Below are positions 36,623 to 49,765 of a stretch of 59,783 nt of DNA, in pieces; position 1 is the stretch's first letter; each line of letters opens with the position of its first letter. Position numbers and translations under genes: made by a program. The DNA is from Reticulitermes lucifugus (taxonomy: Eukaryota > Arthropoda > Insecta > Blattodea > Rhinotermitidae): the NCBI GenBank assembly GCA_026260175.1, contig JAKCWW010002257.1, forward strand, positions 1-59,783, read 5' to 3'. A model generated the notes under the pieces. It searched no databases. It was not told the origin of the DNA and saw only the letters and a list, made by a program, of their open reading frames with translations.

Positions 36623-37764
36623 TAAGGTTTCAAACTATTTGCTACGTAAATTTTCCTTTTTTATTCCTCTCTGATTTGAAGCCGTAGATTAGATTTATTG
36701 ACAAAATTGTGTCACCAGCAAGTAATTTATTTTTCAACAGCTTGTTTATTAAAACGATGGGCCTGAAATAAACGACGTATGTCTCTCTCTATATGAAAAG
36801 CTTTGTGATAAGGAGAGGCATTAAAACTTAGTGGAAAATGGTTTTAAGTCCCCCCAAATTAAGGAAAGTGTTGTATAGCACGTAATACAACTAAAAAGCA
36901 GACAGACATTTTTTCGTCACAAATATAATGTATTTTTAAGAATAAAAGGTAAAGATAAATAGAGTATTAAATTGTTTGTGACTATTAATATTGCGTATAT
37001 GTCTGCATGACTAATTATGTTGAGGAGATAGTTTGTGGGTAAAATAATCATTACTTGAATATTCAGTTTCCTTGACAGCTACGAAACACAAAGGCTATAA
37101 TCTATCCTATTCACAAGCGTAGCCTATATCTCAGAGGCCTAGCCTGTGCCAGATTAATTCTATCCGCACCCACGGAGTGACTTTAGTTGTACCTGACGTG
37201 AGCACTGACACGATTAAAAAAATACAGTTACTTGATATACAACGAAACCAAATGTATGGTTTATATCAAAGACGGTGCAGGTCACCCAATCCAAATCACA
37301 GTAACTCTACAAAAGTACAAACATTTCCACCACATTCAGCAGCATAATTAGTGTGGAACATTTCTACATGTAAAAAATTGGCTTCTTATAAAACACATAT
37401 CGCCCGTATTTTGTAAAGAAACCCATAAAATATCAATTTCACAGGAGAAGTAAGAAAGTGGCTCCGTGTTACATATGACAATGCCTTGCGAGGTACGATA
37501 TCCCCCACCTATCTTGGTTATCCTGGAATATGTATTTGTCATCTTTTTACATATCATAAAGGACCATTCATTGAATTATTCGCTACATATAACTCAATTT
37601 AGCTCAAAGTGGCACTTAGCCATTTTTACAAAACAGGATTAATATATACGTAACAGAAAACGAGAAATCCACAGAGGTAAGCCAAAGCATAAAAATTGCA
37701 AGAAGAATGGCACTTTATCAACTTTGTTCTTTATGTATTTGTGTTTTATTATACTTTACTTTTT
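36623..37764. other. unassigned AT-rich stretch
   Basis: Nothing recognisable. Confidence 0.5.
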
Positions 37765-37974
37765 TTGAGCGAAGGGCCGCACAGCAGATGCTACGGTCGC
37801 ACCGCAACCTTGAGGCGTACTGTGCAACCCTGTGATGAAGGCGATTAGTTTTTTCGTTTTTCCGTGTAATGGAACACCGGTGGAATGAAATTGACGGGGG
37901 CAAACCGAAGTACTCGGGGAAAAACCTGTCCCAATGCCATTTTGTCCACAACAAATCCCACAAGGACTGACCCA
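37765..37974 (-). repeat. SINE-A without tRNA head, reverse orientation
   Basis: On the minus strand it starts inside the family at ATGGGTCAGTCCTTGTGGGA and runs TTTGTTGTGGACAAAATGGC, ATTGGGACAGGTTTTTCC, CCGAGTACTTCGGTTTGCC, CATTCCACCGGTGTTCC, GGGTTGCACAGTACGCC, TCAAGGTTGCGGTGCG, GTAGCATCTGCTGTGCGGCC. The Pol III head is absent, as expected for 5' truncation during retroposition. Confidence 0.8.
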
Positions 37975-40900
37975 TAATACTTTATTTACTATAAGCCAAG
38001 TCTGCTACCACGAAGCTTCTAGAAATATATTCACCTGTAGGTAGCGGCCGCTGCTTGTAACAAGTTGCGAATTTTTTAAGTAGAGGAGCATCCTTTGCTT
38101 AGTGTATTTGAAGGAAGCATTTAGTAAAACCATGTATGTGCAGCGTAATGCTATAATATACTAATATTTCTGAGTCGTGTTCGTAGATGAAACAATACTG
38201 TACAGCGAGATTTAATGAATTACAATTGAGGATGTGGAAGACTTTCGACTTTTTCTGGGTAATAAGAAGCTTGTTGCTCCTGCGAAAATTCTAATAAGTC
38301 TCTTCAAAATTACTTTACTTTTATTACAATAATTGTTCTTCGAAGAAGAAGTGTCCATATTTTGGGTTCCGCAGACAATTAATTTTCTAAATTCCAAACC
38401 ATAAAAAGAGAGTGCATCGTTATGGCTTACGTTGACAAAAAAAGGGAAAAATTTATGCACATTACACATTCGAAGATCTGGATGGCAAACGTATTAGAGT
38501 ATAAGTATTTAGTATAGTATAGAGTATAAGTATGAGTATTAGAGTATAAGTATATCTTTAAATTATTGCAACCTGAAATTCAATTTACAGATCATAAACT
38601 GGACTTAAATTTTGTAAGAATACAAGAAATATTAATAGTAATCGTGCGATAAATATAAAGTATAATAATATATTGTCATTTTTGATTGTCATATGTAGGC
38701 TTTGGTGTCAAAAAGCCAAACCTCTTGTTCGTGAAACCAAAAAGATTTACTAGCGTCGCAACACAAGGACAAAACTGTGTTCTTATTAGAAGTTTAGTTT
38801 ATTAAAATCAAAGTCCTCGTCCATAACATCAACATTATTATTATTATCCTAGCACCATCCAATAGGTCCCGAGATGGCCCTACTCATTGTTAGGTCACGG
38901 GGATTTCTTGATCACATCTTCAGTTTTACATGTTCAGTATTTACGTAATTGTCCACGGAACCCTAAAAAGTTTCAGATAATAAAACTTCGGTATTCTTTC
39001 TTTTCTTCAATACATACTGACTGCCAGCAATTCTATTCTAAACGTCAAAATATTTCTTGCACCACAGTACGTATTCAAATTTGAAACCTTTATGCAGGCA
39101 GTAATCAGTGTAATTACATTTTCGTAAGTTATGTCTACAAAAATTAGGAAACCGCGACAAAAAAAAACATCATTTAATACACGTCTGTAGCACTCGGATT
39201 TCAACAATACGTAAAATATAAGAACACACTGAATATGCACAATTCTACTTTTAAATCATTTTTCTTTTAATTAAGCACTTTTGGGAACATTATAAATGTT
39301 AAGCAATCATTTCATTTACACTTCCCATTTAAAAAGATTACATTGTCGCTCTTTCATTGGAATATACTGATCCGAAATTGAAACGTTCTTTTACTTAATA
39401 TAGGACAGGTCGATACTGAAATATAAATTCTATAATTTACTAAAAATCGAAATATATCTTAAGCGGTTTTACGTCACCATTCATTTCATGGCAGTTTTGC
39501 AGAATAAAATCGACGAAACATTAATTTGCAACATTTTAATAACATCCTTCCCTTGAAACCCGTACCCTTCGCTTAAGACTCTTCCTACCCGTCTGTAACA
39601 TTATTTATTCTTGCGTAATCTGGCATTATTTTCTTAATTCAATCACAGCGACAGCTAATTTTTTTATAAATAATTAGTCCCTGATGTTCAGATTTTCGAT
39701 GTGGAACGGTTGTCAATACATCCTCTTTGTCGAGTAACCCCTCAGCGAAAATTTTGTTCGTGAGTTACTTTAATTAATATTGTGTAATTGTTATTATTGT
39801 GCAAGATATTTGCTCTTAGTTTTTGTCTTGTTTCAAAAGTCCTGTGAAAATGATAATATGAAACATTATTCTTTGACGTATAGGCCAAATAATCGTATGT
39901 ATACTTCGTAGCTTAATTTAAATTCCTCTCCGAATTGTGAATAATTATTTTAGCCTCATATTCCTTTTTTTGTGTGTGCAAATATTCTAGATAGTCATTG
40001 TTGTTTCGCTTTCCACCATTCATTTCTATTCATCCTTTGGAAACTGATATTTTAAATTATGAAAAATGTGAAGCAAATCCATAAAATATAATTATAGTGT
40101 TACCTACGACTTTGGGTGAGACTTTCTATTACAGAGTTGCATTTCGGCCACAAAAGTGTTATCCTTTAATTAATAGAAATCCGTAACAGAACCAAGTCCA
40201 CAGAATGTTCTTATAATTAAAATACCACGTTGCAGTTAAATTTCTCTGCATCAGAAACAGGGTAGATCTTTCTATTTTTTTTTCTTTTCCAATCTGTTTT
40301 TATCATACCCCTCATTCATTAATTTTTCTCTTTATTTCAGCACTTCTTACTACGTACTTATGCTTTTTTTTGGTCTTGTCTGTGTTTGCTTTGAACATAA
40401 AAGTATATGAAGAGCATGCTCGTTGACGGCCATACAATATTCTTTCCCCGTGTGTAAAAAGTTTCAGTTCGTTTCCCTTTTCTCAGTATATCAAAAAGGA
40501 ATATTGTCTTCTGAAACGCATCACGAGCACCTTTTGTAGCAAATGTACAAAAGAACAGAGAGATAATGCAACATAAATGTGAAAACACCGTTCCAGTTAC
40601 CATTTTCACCTTACGGAAATGAACTTTACTTCCACGCATATATGGTGTATGTGTGAAAACATCTTCCCATTATTTCTGGCCCAGTCACCTTTCAATACTA
40701 TGGAATTCTTCCTCGATTTCAGCTCGAGAGTTCAGGCTGGTGAGACCCAAGAGGAATTCTATATCATGTAGACACCAAGGCAAAACCTGAATTTATGCTA
40801 CTGCTACCTCATATCGAATTTACGCCGAATGGGTAATCTTTTCTGAGATGTCACACCTTAATACATTCGTTATTTGTTTATGGTTTATTTAACAGCTCCT

Positions 40901-41343
40901 TCAGTAGCTCAAAATGTGCCGTCGAATAGTGGACCGTTTATTGATTAATGAATTTAAAAAAATAAGTGCATGTCAGCCGTTGTGTCCCGATTTGAAGTGC
41001 TATCTCTGCTTTTGACTGCAGGGCTAGAGAAATTGCGACAGATTTCAATTCGTGTAGTCGGCGCCCCAATCGAGTTTCAATTCAGGCAGGTTAATAAATA
41101 AAAGACAGAAGCATTAAAACTTTATCCAACTTGTTACGTGCCTCACAGCATAATATATAGGCCTACAATGACACATGTAAATTATATATATTTTTTTAAA
41201 TTTCATCGCAAATGGTTCTAAATTCTCAAAGTAGTTAATATGATGTACAAAGAGCATTTTTGAAGACGGGTAAATAAATATTACACATACTTACACAATA
41301 TGTTTCCCTGAATACTGTGAAGAAACATGCTTTTTTAACTTCA
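37975..41343. other. unassigned AT-rich stretch
   Basis: A short direct repeat of a TATTAGAGTATAAGTAT-type unit occurs at about 38489-38560. Otherwise no feature; frames of 85-93 codons near 38212 and 40358 lack motifs. Confidence 0.5.
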
Positions 41344-41356
41344 TATCATTGATACA

Positions 41357-41524
41357 GTACAATGGGTACCGGGTCATTCCCGGGAGTAAAGCTGCCGGGG
41401 CGTGGAGTTGACCACCCACCCCCATCTAGCGCCGAGGTTAAAGAAAGAGGAGAGCTATACCTCTACTCCCCCTCTGGGTCTTAATGGCCTGTTCTAGGGA
41501 GATCTTTACCATTTTAACTTTACC
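41357..41524 (+). repeat. SINE-B, 5'-truncated, with exact 13-bp target-site duplication
   Basis: The body starts at GTACAATGGGTACCGGGTCA and runs through GGGGCGTGGAGTTGACCACC, CCATCTAGCGCC, CTATACCTCTACTCCCCCTC, TTAATGGCCTGTTCTAGGG to an ACTTTACC tail. The target-site duplication TATCATTGATACA is exact at 41344-41356 and 41525-41537. There is no tRNA head. The intact duplication marks a fairly recent LINE-mediated insertion. Confidence 0.9.
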
Positions 41525-41537
41525 TATCATTGATACA

Positions 41538-43764
41538 ATTTGTGTATAATAGTCAAAGGGTCGTAGAACATTACACTGGATATTTCTTATAGGTTCAAAA
41601 TATGTAGATATCGAGGTCTAACAATTAACACCATCTATTGTACACTGAAAGTATACACAGTTGAAAAAAGGGACCGTCATTCACAGGTACATTTTGACAA
41701 TAATTTAATGCCAAATATGTTAAACGTTTCGTCTTACTGACAAGTATACGCGCAGCCTAGTAACATATCCGAGGAAAAGCACTTATATAAAAACAGTAGT
41801 AAATAAAATATTTGCGACATTACTACTACACTGTTTCAATAGGTTTTTATTTTTCTCATTCGCGGAAGCTGTGTTAGTTTAATATTAAATTATATATTAA
41901 AATAATATATTAATAATATATTGTATATTTGATTCAATGCTTCTGTTAAAGACATGTTCTGAGTTTCTCGTTTTGATGCATATGTACAACAGAATGCGAG
42001 ATTAACGTACGTGCTTCCAAGGTATCGTAAGGTTTTTTTTCATTTTAAAGATGATTTTCTTAGTCGGGAGGCTTACTGCGATTTCGTTAAAGCGTGATTT
42101 TTTTTTTTGGTTTTGTGTTAAATGTCTAGATCTTTTAAGTGCTTATATTTAGGAGATATTCCACTCGCATATGTTTTGGAGGAACGGCTGTCTGTTATTC
42201 TTGTCAATGAAGTATTGTCCAAATATGATTGTGATTGATGATCATTTATTCATCTTTTTAACTGCGCATCTTAACGTGAAATCTCACCCTATGAAAGTAA
42301 ATACTTCTCCTCTCAGAGAAGAACACACAACTCAGTCGTAAAATGTTCTAATACATATAATTTTGTGTGTATAAATGTAAACATTTTTACGCATAAGCCA
42401 CTGTAGAGGTAAGAAAACCCTTGGGGTATGAAAATTTTGTCGAAGCCTTCGTGATCTCCTGTGAGTTCGTTAAGATGAAATAATATTTGAAATGAATTCA
42501 ACGCTTGAAATATATCTTTGGTGTGCCATGACAAAGGGCTTACGCCAAATTTTATTATGAAGAGTATAATTTTATCAAAAACGGTACACCCCTATTACTT
42601 ACTTAAGGTCAATATAAGGCTCTAGACAAAAGCCCAATTTTATCTCCAAATTTTTATTGCTGATCAAAACAAAATTAATCTATATGATCTACGCCTAATT
42701 TAGCATCCATCACATCTCAAGAAGTTGTTTTCGGACCTTAGGTATATTGAGAATTTAGGAAATATATGCACAGCATAACAGTGCTAGAGGAGGGGTTTCA
42801 CTCTGCTGTTTCCTCTAGTTTTCCAATTCGTAAATGCTAAATGGTTGACCTTTACACACTTAACACAATGTATTATGAGTCATCTTCATAACTTAACAAT
42901 GAACTTGCAATCTGTCACATTCGAGAATAGCGCTCTTTCTAGAATAACCGTGAAGAGCGCAACTGTCAGTTCCTATCTTACACTTAAAGAACAAAATTGT
43001 ACATAAGACATAAAATCTTCCTTTGTTTTTCGCATGAGATGCTATGTAGGCAAATGTACGCCAAGTACAAATCCATATAGGCTTTCAGGTTAAATGTCTA
43101 TCATGTTTGTCCGACTTGGAATAAAAATGAAAGAGTTTGACAACTTCTCGTAAAATTCTACATCTTCTCTGATCTTTTGAATTGTTACGTGTTTACATAC
43201 GAGTCGACCGAACAGTTGTATACGCGCTTTACACGAATAAGTATTACCTGAACATCAGCTTTCCGCTATATGCCCAAAATGGAATGAAGTAACCGCGAAC
43301 ATTTGTTCGTCCAACAACATCAAATTGTGCCAAGAACAGAATCAAATATTGTAGTTAATTTATTCATGATGGTGTTGATGAAAATTATTTAAATAATCAT
43401 TTTAACTTCCGCGTCTTTTATACGTACAATAGCTTCTGTCGAACGGGTCAATTATTCTGTTTAGTTGTGTTAATTACTATGTTATTAGAAATGTGTTTGA
43501 ACCATGAAATTAATGTTTTCACAGCTCATCTATTATTCGTCAGCTGTAATAATTTGTTTATTATTCAGTACACCCTACGCAATTTATAGTGCTTCAAGCT
43601 ATTTTCACGCCATATTCCATGAACAAAAACAATTATTTAGCTTCGAAAGCTCTAATAGTGTACTCAAAAACAGATTGCGACCCTTCATTTTATGCCGTTT
43701 TTGCAAATGTGTTGTTATTTCTGCCTCTTAGATCTAGATGTTTTCCTTAGCACCCTGTTTGATA
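41538..43764. other. unassigned AT-rich stretch
   Basis: Extremely AT-rich at 41880-41930. No supported gene. Confidence 0.5.
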
Positions 43765-44030
43765 TCGGGGCCCGGGATAGACTAGTCGGAATAGCGACTC
43801 TCTACGTGCTGGACGTTCCGAGGATCGAATTTTCCGTGCCGTCCAGAAGGGCCCCGAGCCCCACTCAGCCTTCTACACAATTGGTACTGGGCATTTGCGA
43901 GGATCAGGCAGTTGGAACGTGGTGCTGACCACCCATCTCCTTCTACTGCCGGGTTGCGAATGGGTTGGAGCTACATTTCCGCCTCTCCTCTGTGCCTTCA
44001 TAGGCATGTCATGGGCTAACCTTTACCTTA
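43765..44030 (+). repeat. SINE-B-like copy with tRNA-derived head
   Basis: Head GGGGCCCGGGATAGACTAGT (A-box region TAGACTAGTCGG) and B-box region GAGGATCGAATTTTCC. Body: CTCAGCCTTCTACACAATTG, TACTGGGCATTTGCG, GTTGGAACGTGGTGCTGACC, CTTCTACTGCCGGGTTGCG, CCTCTGTGCCTTCATAGG, GGCTAACCTTTACC. It shares the LINE-recognised tail with the other SINE-B members. Confidence 0.7.
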
Positions 44031-44078
44031 TCTGTTTGATATCACCCTTATTCCATTGTACCATTTACTGATCTTACC

Positions 44079-44112
44079 CTGAAGATGAAGTTGCAAGACA
44101 CTTCAAAATGTC
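44079..44112 (+). repeat. degenerate Penelope-like / hammerhead-like motif
   Basis: CTGAAGA at 44079, then a TGAAGT/ACTTCA stem and AAAATGTC. The GAAA box has become AAAA. Same architecture as the better copies but weak on its own. Confidence 0.3.
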
Positions 44113-44244
44113 ACTATCAGTAAAGAAGCCGACAGGTTGCCGAATTCTGAAAGACCAGAATCTGAATCCTCAAGCCATTTTCTTCACACTTTTCCGTGAG
44201 TCTTAAAGTGTTCGAGTGAACTGAACAAAAAAGGGATGAAAGTA

Positions 44245-44276
44245 ATCACATAGGGCTATATGTGGGCCTATGTGAT
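44245..44276. repeat. small hairpin
   Basis: ATCACATAGG (44245-44254) and CCTATGTGAT (44267-44276) are exact reverse complements around a 12-nt loop. Function unknown. Confidence 0.6.
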
Positions 44277-44545
44277 AAGCACAATATGTCTTTTACCCTT
44301 TCTCTAAAACGTTGTGTCTAGCATTTGCTCCGGTAAGTGCATATATTTAGAAAGTTATATGGAGCTAGACACGAGTTACTCGGAAGCTACGCTCGGGTTA
44401 TGCTGAAAATGAGGAGCTGAAGTGCCCACATTCATGTAGTGTTCGTTATTTTTATCCGGTTTGAATTCAAATTTGGATGTTTCCTAATGTATTATTAAAC
44501 AATTCATAACACTATTTTTCATGAAACTTCATTCTACATTTCTCT

Positions 44546-44821
44546 TTTGTTTGTAAAGGGCTCCGCAGCAGATGTTACGGACTCTCCGCAGCCTTGAGGC
44601 TTATTGTGCAACCCTGTAATGAAGATGATTAGTTTTTTTCGTTTTTCCGTGTAATTGATCACTGGTGGAATGAAACTAACAGGGGAAAATTGAAGTACTC
44701 GGGGAAAACCTGTCCCAGTGCTACTTTGTCCACCACAAATCCCACGTGGACCGACCCAGGATCGAACCCAGACCTCCACGGTGAGAGGCCGACGACTAAC
44801 CGCGTGAGCCATGGCACAGCC
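44546..44821 (-). repeat. SINE-A, full length, reverse orientation
   Basis: On the minus strand: GGGGCTGTGCCATGGCTCAC, GCGGTTAGTCGTCGGCCTC, B box GGGTTCGATCC, GTCCACGTGGGATTTGTGGT, AGTAGCACTGGGACAGG, CCCGAGTACTTCAATTTTCC, GGGTTGCACAATAAGCC, TCAAGGCTGCGGAGAG. Imperfect flank similarity (TTTCTCTTTTGTT left, TTTCTCCATTTGTT right) may be a worn target-site duplication. Both Pol III boxes are recognisable. Confidence 0.85.
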
Positions 44822-45410
44822 CCTTTCTCCATTTGTTATCTAACGGACAGAGAGGCATGGTGAAGCTAATAAGCGAATTTTCACATCAGACCAAAAAAGG
44901 GTTCTAAATAGTAAATCTTGATTTTAAAGGCGGATATTTTGTTATAACACGTAATGTGCGCGGAAAGAAATTTAATGGTGAATAAAAGAAACAGAACAAA
45001 TTCCAAAATTCATGGCCTTGTCGTAAGAACGCACACTGGTTTCATACATTGAAATCCACGTGTCACTCCCACGTAGTTAAGTATCGTCTCGAGTGGGAGA
45101 CTTAATTTTCCAACATGGACGAAAATTGAATTTGGTCGATACATTAAGCCAGAGGCTTTTCCATATCAAATTTAATTAAAATCCTTTCGGAAAGAGTGGC
45201 TTTGTTACATGCATGTGGATCGACAGGCGGCCACAGCAAAGCAAGTGAACGCTATAGCTTTCGCATGAAAGACCTAAAATCGAATCAGGCCACAAGTTGA
45301 TTAGTATCTTAATTATGCATGAAGTCAAGACACATGATTTACACGACATAAAGATAACTTCCTCTGTTATGCGACTCCATGTGACCTTCTAGATATGTAC
45401 CGAAGTTTTA
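44822..45410. other. unassigned stretch
   Basis: No recognisable feature. Confidence 0.4.
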
Positions 45411-45716
45411 GAGGTACCTGTAGCTTCTGTCGTCAGGGTAGATAAATGCCTACGACATCACATTCCAGAAGACTATTATCATCATTAGAGTTACCTGTAG
45501 CTTCTATCGTCAGGGTAGATAAATGTCTATGACATCACATTCCAGAAGACTATTATCATCATTAGAGTTACCTGTAGCTTCTATCGTCAGGGTAGATAAA
45601 TGCCTACGACATCACATTCCAGAAGACTATTATCATAATTAGAGTTACATGTAGCTTCTATCGTCAGGGTAGATAAATGCCTACGACATCACATTCCAGA
45701 AGACTATTATCATCAT
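45411..45716. repeat. 77-bp tandem repeat, four copies
   Basis: Unit starts at 45411, 45488, 45565 and 45642, each 77 bp. Each contains ACCTGTAGCTTCT (one copy has ACATG), CGTCAGGGTAGATAAATG, ACATCACATTCCAGAAGAC and TATTATCATCAT. Copies differ at only a few positions, so this is a recent expansion. There are no spacers between units. Confidence 0.95.
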
Positions 45717-48700
45717 GATCACGGTCGCGAGAACCCCACAGGTCACTACATGATATAAAAATTATGTTCTCATGTCTACACAACTTCTTCGCAGAAAAGC
45801 GACTCTGAAAATCTGCAGAGTGTCTGGCGAGATTACAGTCCACCAAACTGCAGTGTTTATTGTGAGCGCCGCTCCATCAGAGACTAAATTGTCAATAAAA
45901 CATAACATTTAATTTATAAGCATAATATAATATGCGTATTTCTAAACTAATGTCCGTACTGGAATTTTATGCATATCAGATGAAATGCCTGCACGACAGG
46001 ATTCGAATTGTGGTTTATCATTTCTGTAAACAGATTATAATCAAGAAATCGATGGTAAAAACAGTGCAGGAAAAGTTTAAGGGATATATTATCACATATA
46101 TCTCGTAATATCGTATTGTCAGCTATAATCACGTAGTATGCACAAGGGCACATTAGAAAGTATCATCCTACTGTCACATGAGATTTAAGGTTTTTCACCC
46201 CATAATGTGGAAGTAGTGTATTGTTTCTATAGGCCGATAACCACCTATCAGATTGCAAGATAGCACAATCATAAGGCCACAATATTAGCAACTGTCCTTG
46301 TCAGATAGGCACGTAATTAAACTTACATGAAAAAAAATCGATTAGGCCTGTACGTTATAAAGTAAACGCATATACTTTATAAAGTCTAGTTGTTGCTATA
46401 TGTACCGCTAGGTTTAATACCAAAAACTGTGCATATTTCTCAATCTATTTATTTATGTGTGTCGCATAATTTTTACAACAAATAGCATTTATTTCCATAT
46501 GCAACATTATCCAATTGATGTTTCTAATGGAAGCAAACTTTATTCTCTATAAGGTACAAACTAAAATTTAATATGCCATATAAAAAATTAATCGGCAAAA
46601 ATTTTCTTGCATTTCCTCTGCTTAAAACAAATTCTTAGATATTTTCCAAGTTCCAATTTGCTACTGCATGCTTCTAATCTAATCCTACGAAATTAAATTC
46701 GTCAGAATTAACCCCCTTGCTTTAAGGCTCACTAAGAAATGCCTGTCTGAAATATACAGTTTAGCATTAACCAGTACACAAAGTTCCGCGCTGTTCTTTA
46801 AGATCACTACTTTCACCATCCTAATGGCTTTTTTTCATTCCTTTGCTATCAGAAGGAAGAGCGGGCCAAGACTAGGAAACTTCCAACATATTGATGCTCT
46901 TTGTTCCAACCCCGAAATAAAAACGCCTCTTGCTTCTGCTTTATCTTTCGCTTTGGCCTACTTTCCCACTGTATTTGACGTCTCTCTCTTTCTGTCTTCA
47001 AATTTTAGACACATTCTATTGCACTGACCAATATCTAAAAACGTGACACTCTGGTAACAGAACCCACAGGTCCAAAATTACAGTTCCCAGTGACATTAAT
47101 TTGACACGATTTTGTGCTCATTTCATGCACTTCCCATCATCACAGTCTATTTACCCCGGATGTATCTTCATGTCAACCTCAAAGGAGGTGGCAGATTTCC
47201 AAGACGTTGCTTCATCATTATGCCTATTCAGTATATATTCCTTTTCTCACCATTCTAGCTAAATGGTCAGATCACCTTAGCGTCCTATATGCCCTATATG
47301 TGTCCTATATATGTATATATATATTAGCCTCCTGACAATCCTAAGTGGCTTCTATAAATCACGGCGTACCGACATCAGTAATGTTTTCCTGAGGAATTTC
47401 TTTTTTAGAGAACTACAAATTTTCGCTTAGAGTAGTACACTACATTTCACATCCATTAACAAAAACTCCATCATTATGATATATTTATACATATATATAT
47501 ATATATATATTGATCTCTCTGTTAGGAAAGTAATTTTAATAATGCTTAATAATTATTTATTAATTATTAATTATTTTTTACCTCAAAAGAGTAAAAATTT
47601 CTTAAAGGTATTAATGATAATTAATTTAAAATTATTGAATATTATATTTACTGTAACAACAAAATTGCTTCACCTTGCGGTGGATAACAGTTCCTTCTTA
47701 TGCAGTTGGCACTGGAATTAAGGCTAGGAAGTAAATAACGAAGGAAATTTACGGTCACAAAGTCAATTCTATGGGGTTCTGGCAAAGGTATATAACACAA
47801 GTACTTCAATTCTGGATTTCTTCCATTATTTTGTGTTGAAAACAACAACATATTCAAAAACGTATAAGCTTTCATTCTCAGACGAAAGGGTGGGTTGCAT
47901 CTAGTGGGTTGTGTCGGACAGAAAAAGTCGTTCTTAATCTCTGTACAGCCTAGATTCGCCTAGTTGTTCTAGCCTACTAGATACCTTCCTACCCGTGCAG
48001 CTGAGGACAGAAACAGGTCCAGTTTCCAGAATGCTGTTTCGTGTTAGAAACACAAGACAATAGACAAAGTCTAGAAACCAAATAAATTAATATTCACCAA
48101 ATTTTGTCATTGGATGATATTTTTAATGTCGTAATCCTTGCTTGTAATATTGCGTTTATGCGGCTCAAATATTCGATTTCGCAATCGGCAGTGTTTTAAT
48201 TACCCTAGTCATTGTGTAAATCCATTCCGCTTGAAGAATTACCTTTATAGTGACGTGTAATGGCTTTTATAACAGGTAGGATGTCTCGATCAAGTGATAG
48301 CACCCCTGCGTCTTATACTGAAAGGTTTCTATTAAAATCCTGACATGGAACCCGGCTATCCTGACTGGGGTATTCCTGGTTTCTCTCACTCCCTCCAACA
48401 AATACCTAGATATAACCACAAATCAGGCCAAGATCGCCTTGTTTCACATTATTTCGAGTTCAGTGTTATCTACGTAACTTTGCAATTTGTAATCTGAACT
48501 ATTGATAAAGTCGGTAAATCAATAAGTACAAATAAAATTATCTTACTGTGTCAGATATAGAATAAAATTTTAAGCTTACACTCTGATTCAAACTTCCCAG
48601 TCCTCAACGATTTTTGTTCCCAAATTGTGTAATTTAATAGCATGCAATTAGTTGCAACCTGTTCTTCAGATCTCGATAATGATGGCCAGATGACGTCAGG

Positions 48701-49140
48701 TTCGATTATTGTCTCACTCACAGCTGGTGATCTTCAGTGATTGACATGAAGTCATATTAAACTGGCTACCCCCCCGAGCTGTAGGTCTCTGTCAATTGTT
48801 CTGTTATCATTGTGTGTCAGTATTGTTACACAACAATAAGTTTTGTGTACACACAGCACGATCTACAATGTCTGCAAGGCAACAGCGCATTGCAGTCGCG
48901 GTGTTTCTGCATACAGACAACGTAAGCATGACTGTGGACAAGGACAGAATGAATAAAGCGGAGAGCATATTCTGCCATTTACTTCGCCAAAAGAGTGTAT
49001 GCACTACATTTAAAGAAAAATTGATATTATACGTAAATATTCGTTTAATTGACCTGAATTGTTCTCATATTCCCGAGTGTTCCTTAAAAACTGCTGTCTT
49101 TTATTTCCATCAAAACACACAAGTGCACAACAATAACAGT
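45717..49140. other. unassigned AT-rich stretch
   Basis: Contains a TATATA tract at about 47489-47511 and an extremely AT-rich stretch at 47520-47660. No supported gene; the 126-codon frame starting at 48796 has no motif and runs into the terminal motif at 49151. Confidence 0.5.
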
Positions 49141-49150
49141 TTATTTAAAA

Positions 49151-49190
49151 CCCGACATATTTCGACTTATTGTTAATTTATCTTTAGGGT
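49151..49190 (-). repeat. degenerate Penelope-like terminal motif, reverse orientation
   Basis: On the minus strand: CCTAAAGATAAATT, a short loop, then AAGTCGAAATATGTCGGG. Layout matches the 52.07-kb motif (CCTTAATAATGG ... GGCCGAAATATGTGG). Weak alone. Confidence 0.3.
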
Positions 49191-49394
49191 TTCCTACATT
49201 TGCAAGGTAGATTTTCTAACGTGTAGGATGTAATGCATATAACGTACATAAAATACATGGGCTACATAACATCTTAAAACTCCTCATGTATATTAACTGC
49301 TCCACGCACTGTTTCTTTTACATTAGCAATTCCATATACAGTATTTTATATTTACAAAAGCGTAATGTACAGCTGTATGTAAATAGAGTGTACT

Positions 49395-49765
49395 GAAAAC
49401 ATTTACACGCATCATCACCATGTAGTCTGCCTTAGGACAGGTCCAGAGACCCGTCCAAACCGAGTTCTCCACAGAGTGAGATTCAGTGCTTCCTCTTTCA
49501 GTTTCCAGTATCTTCTCGTTTCCTTAACGTTATTTAGTAGCTGCTCACACTTTCTTCCTCCTCTTCCCGTCACTTCTATCTTTTATTCAATAACGTCTTT
49601 TGGAAGGCTGTTCCTACGCAAGATGTGACCACTTCAGTTAGCCTTCCATCTCTTACTGTATTTAGCATATTCCTTTCCTAATTGACTCTTTGTAACACTT
49701 CTCCATTTTTCACATTATTGGTTCAACTGATCTTCTCCATCCTTCTCCATTACCACATATTTATA
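49395..49765 (-). pseudogene. LINE-B C-terminal relic, reverse orientation
   Basis: Minus-strand fragments in order: RWKAN.SGHILRRNSLPKDVIE, KIEVTGRGGRKCEQLLNNV, KETRRYWKLKEEALNLTLW, RTRFGRVSGPVLRQTTW. This is the same C-terminal region as the plus-strand relic at 54.0-54.4 kb and a different LINE lineage from LINE-A. The family is a non-LTR retrotransposon endonuclease/reverse-transcriptase ORF end. Several stops and frameshifts. Confidence 0.8.

Noticed and set aside
45411..45716. Possible CRISPR array
   Set aside because: Units are contiguous 77-bp tandem copies without unique spacers, in eukaryotic sequence. An ordinary minisatellite.
48690..48790. GGTTCGATTATT near 48700 as a SINE B box
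   Set aside because: No A box and no known SINE body around it.
48796..49176. 126-codon open frame with MSARQQRIAVAVFLHTD
   Set aside because: No family recognised, and the frame runs into an inferred retroelement terminus. Not supported as a gene.
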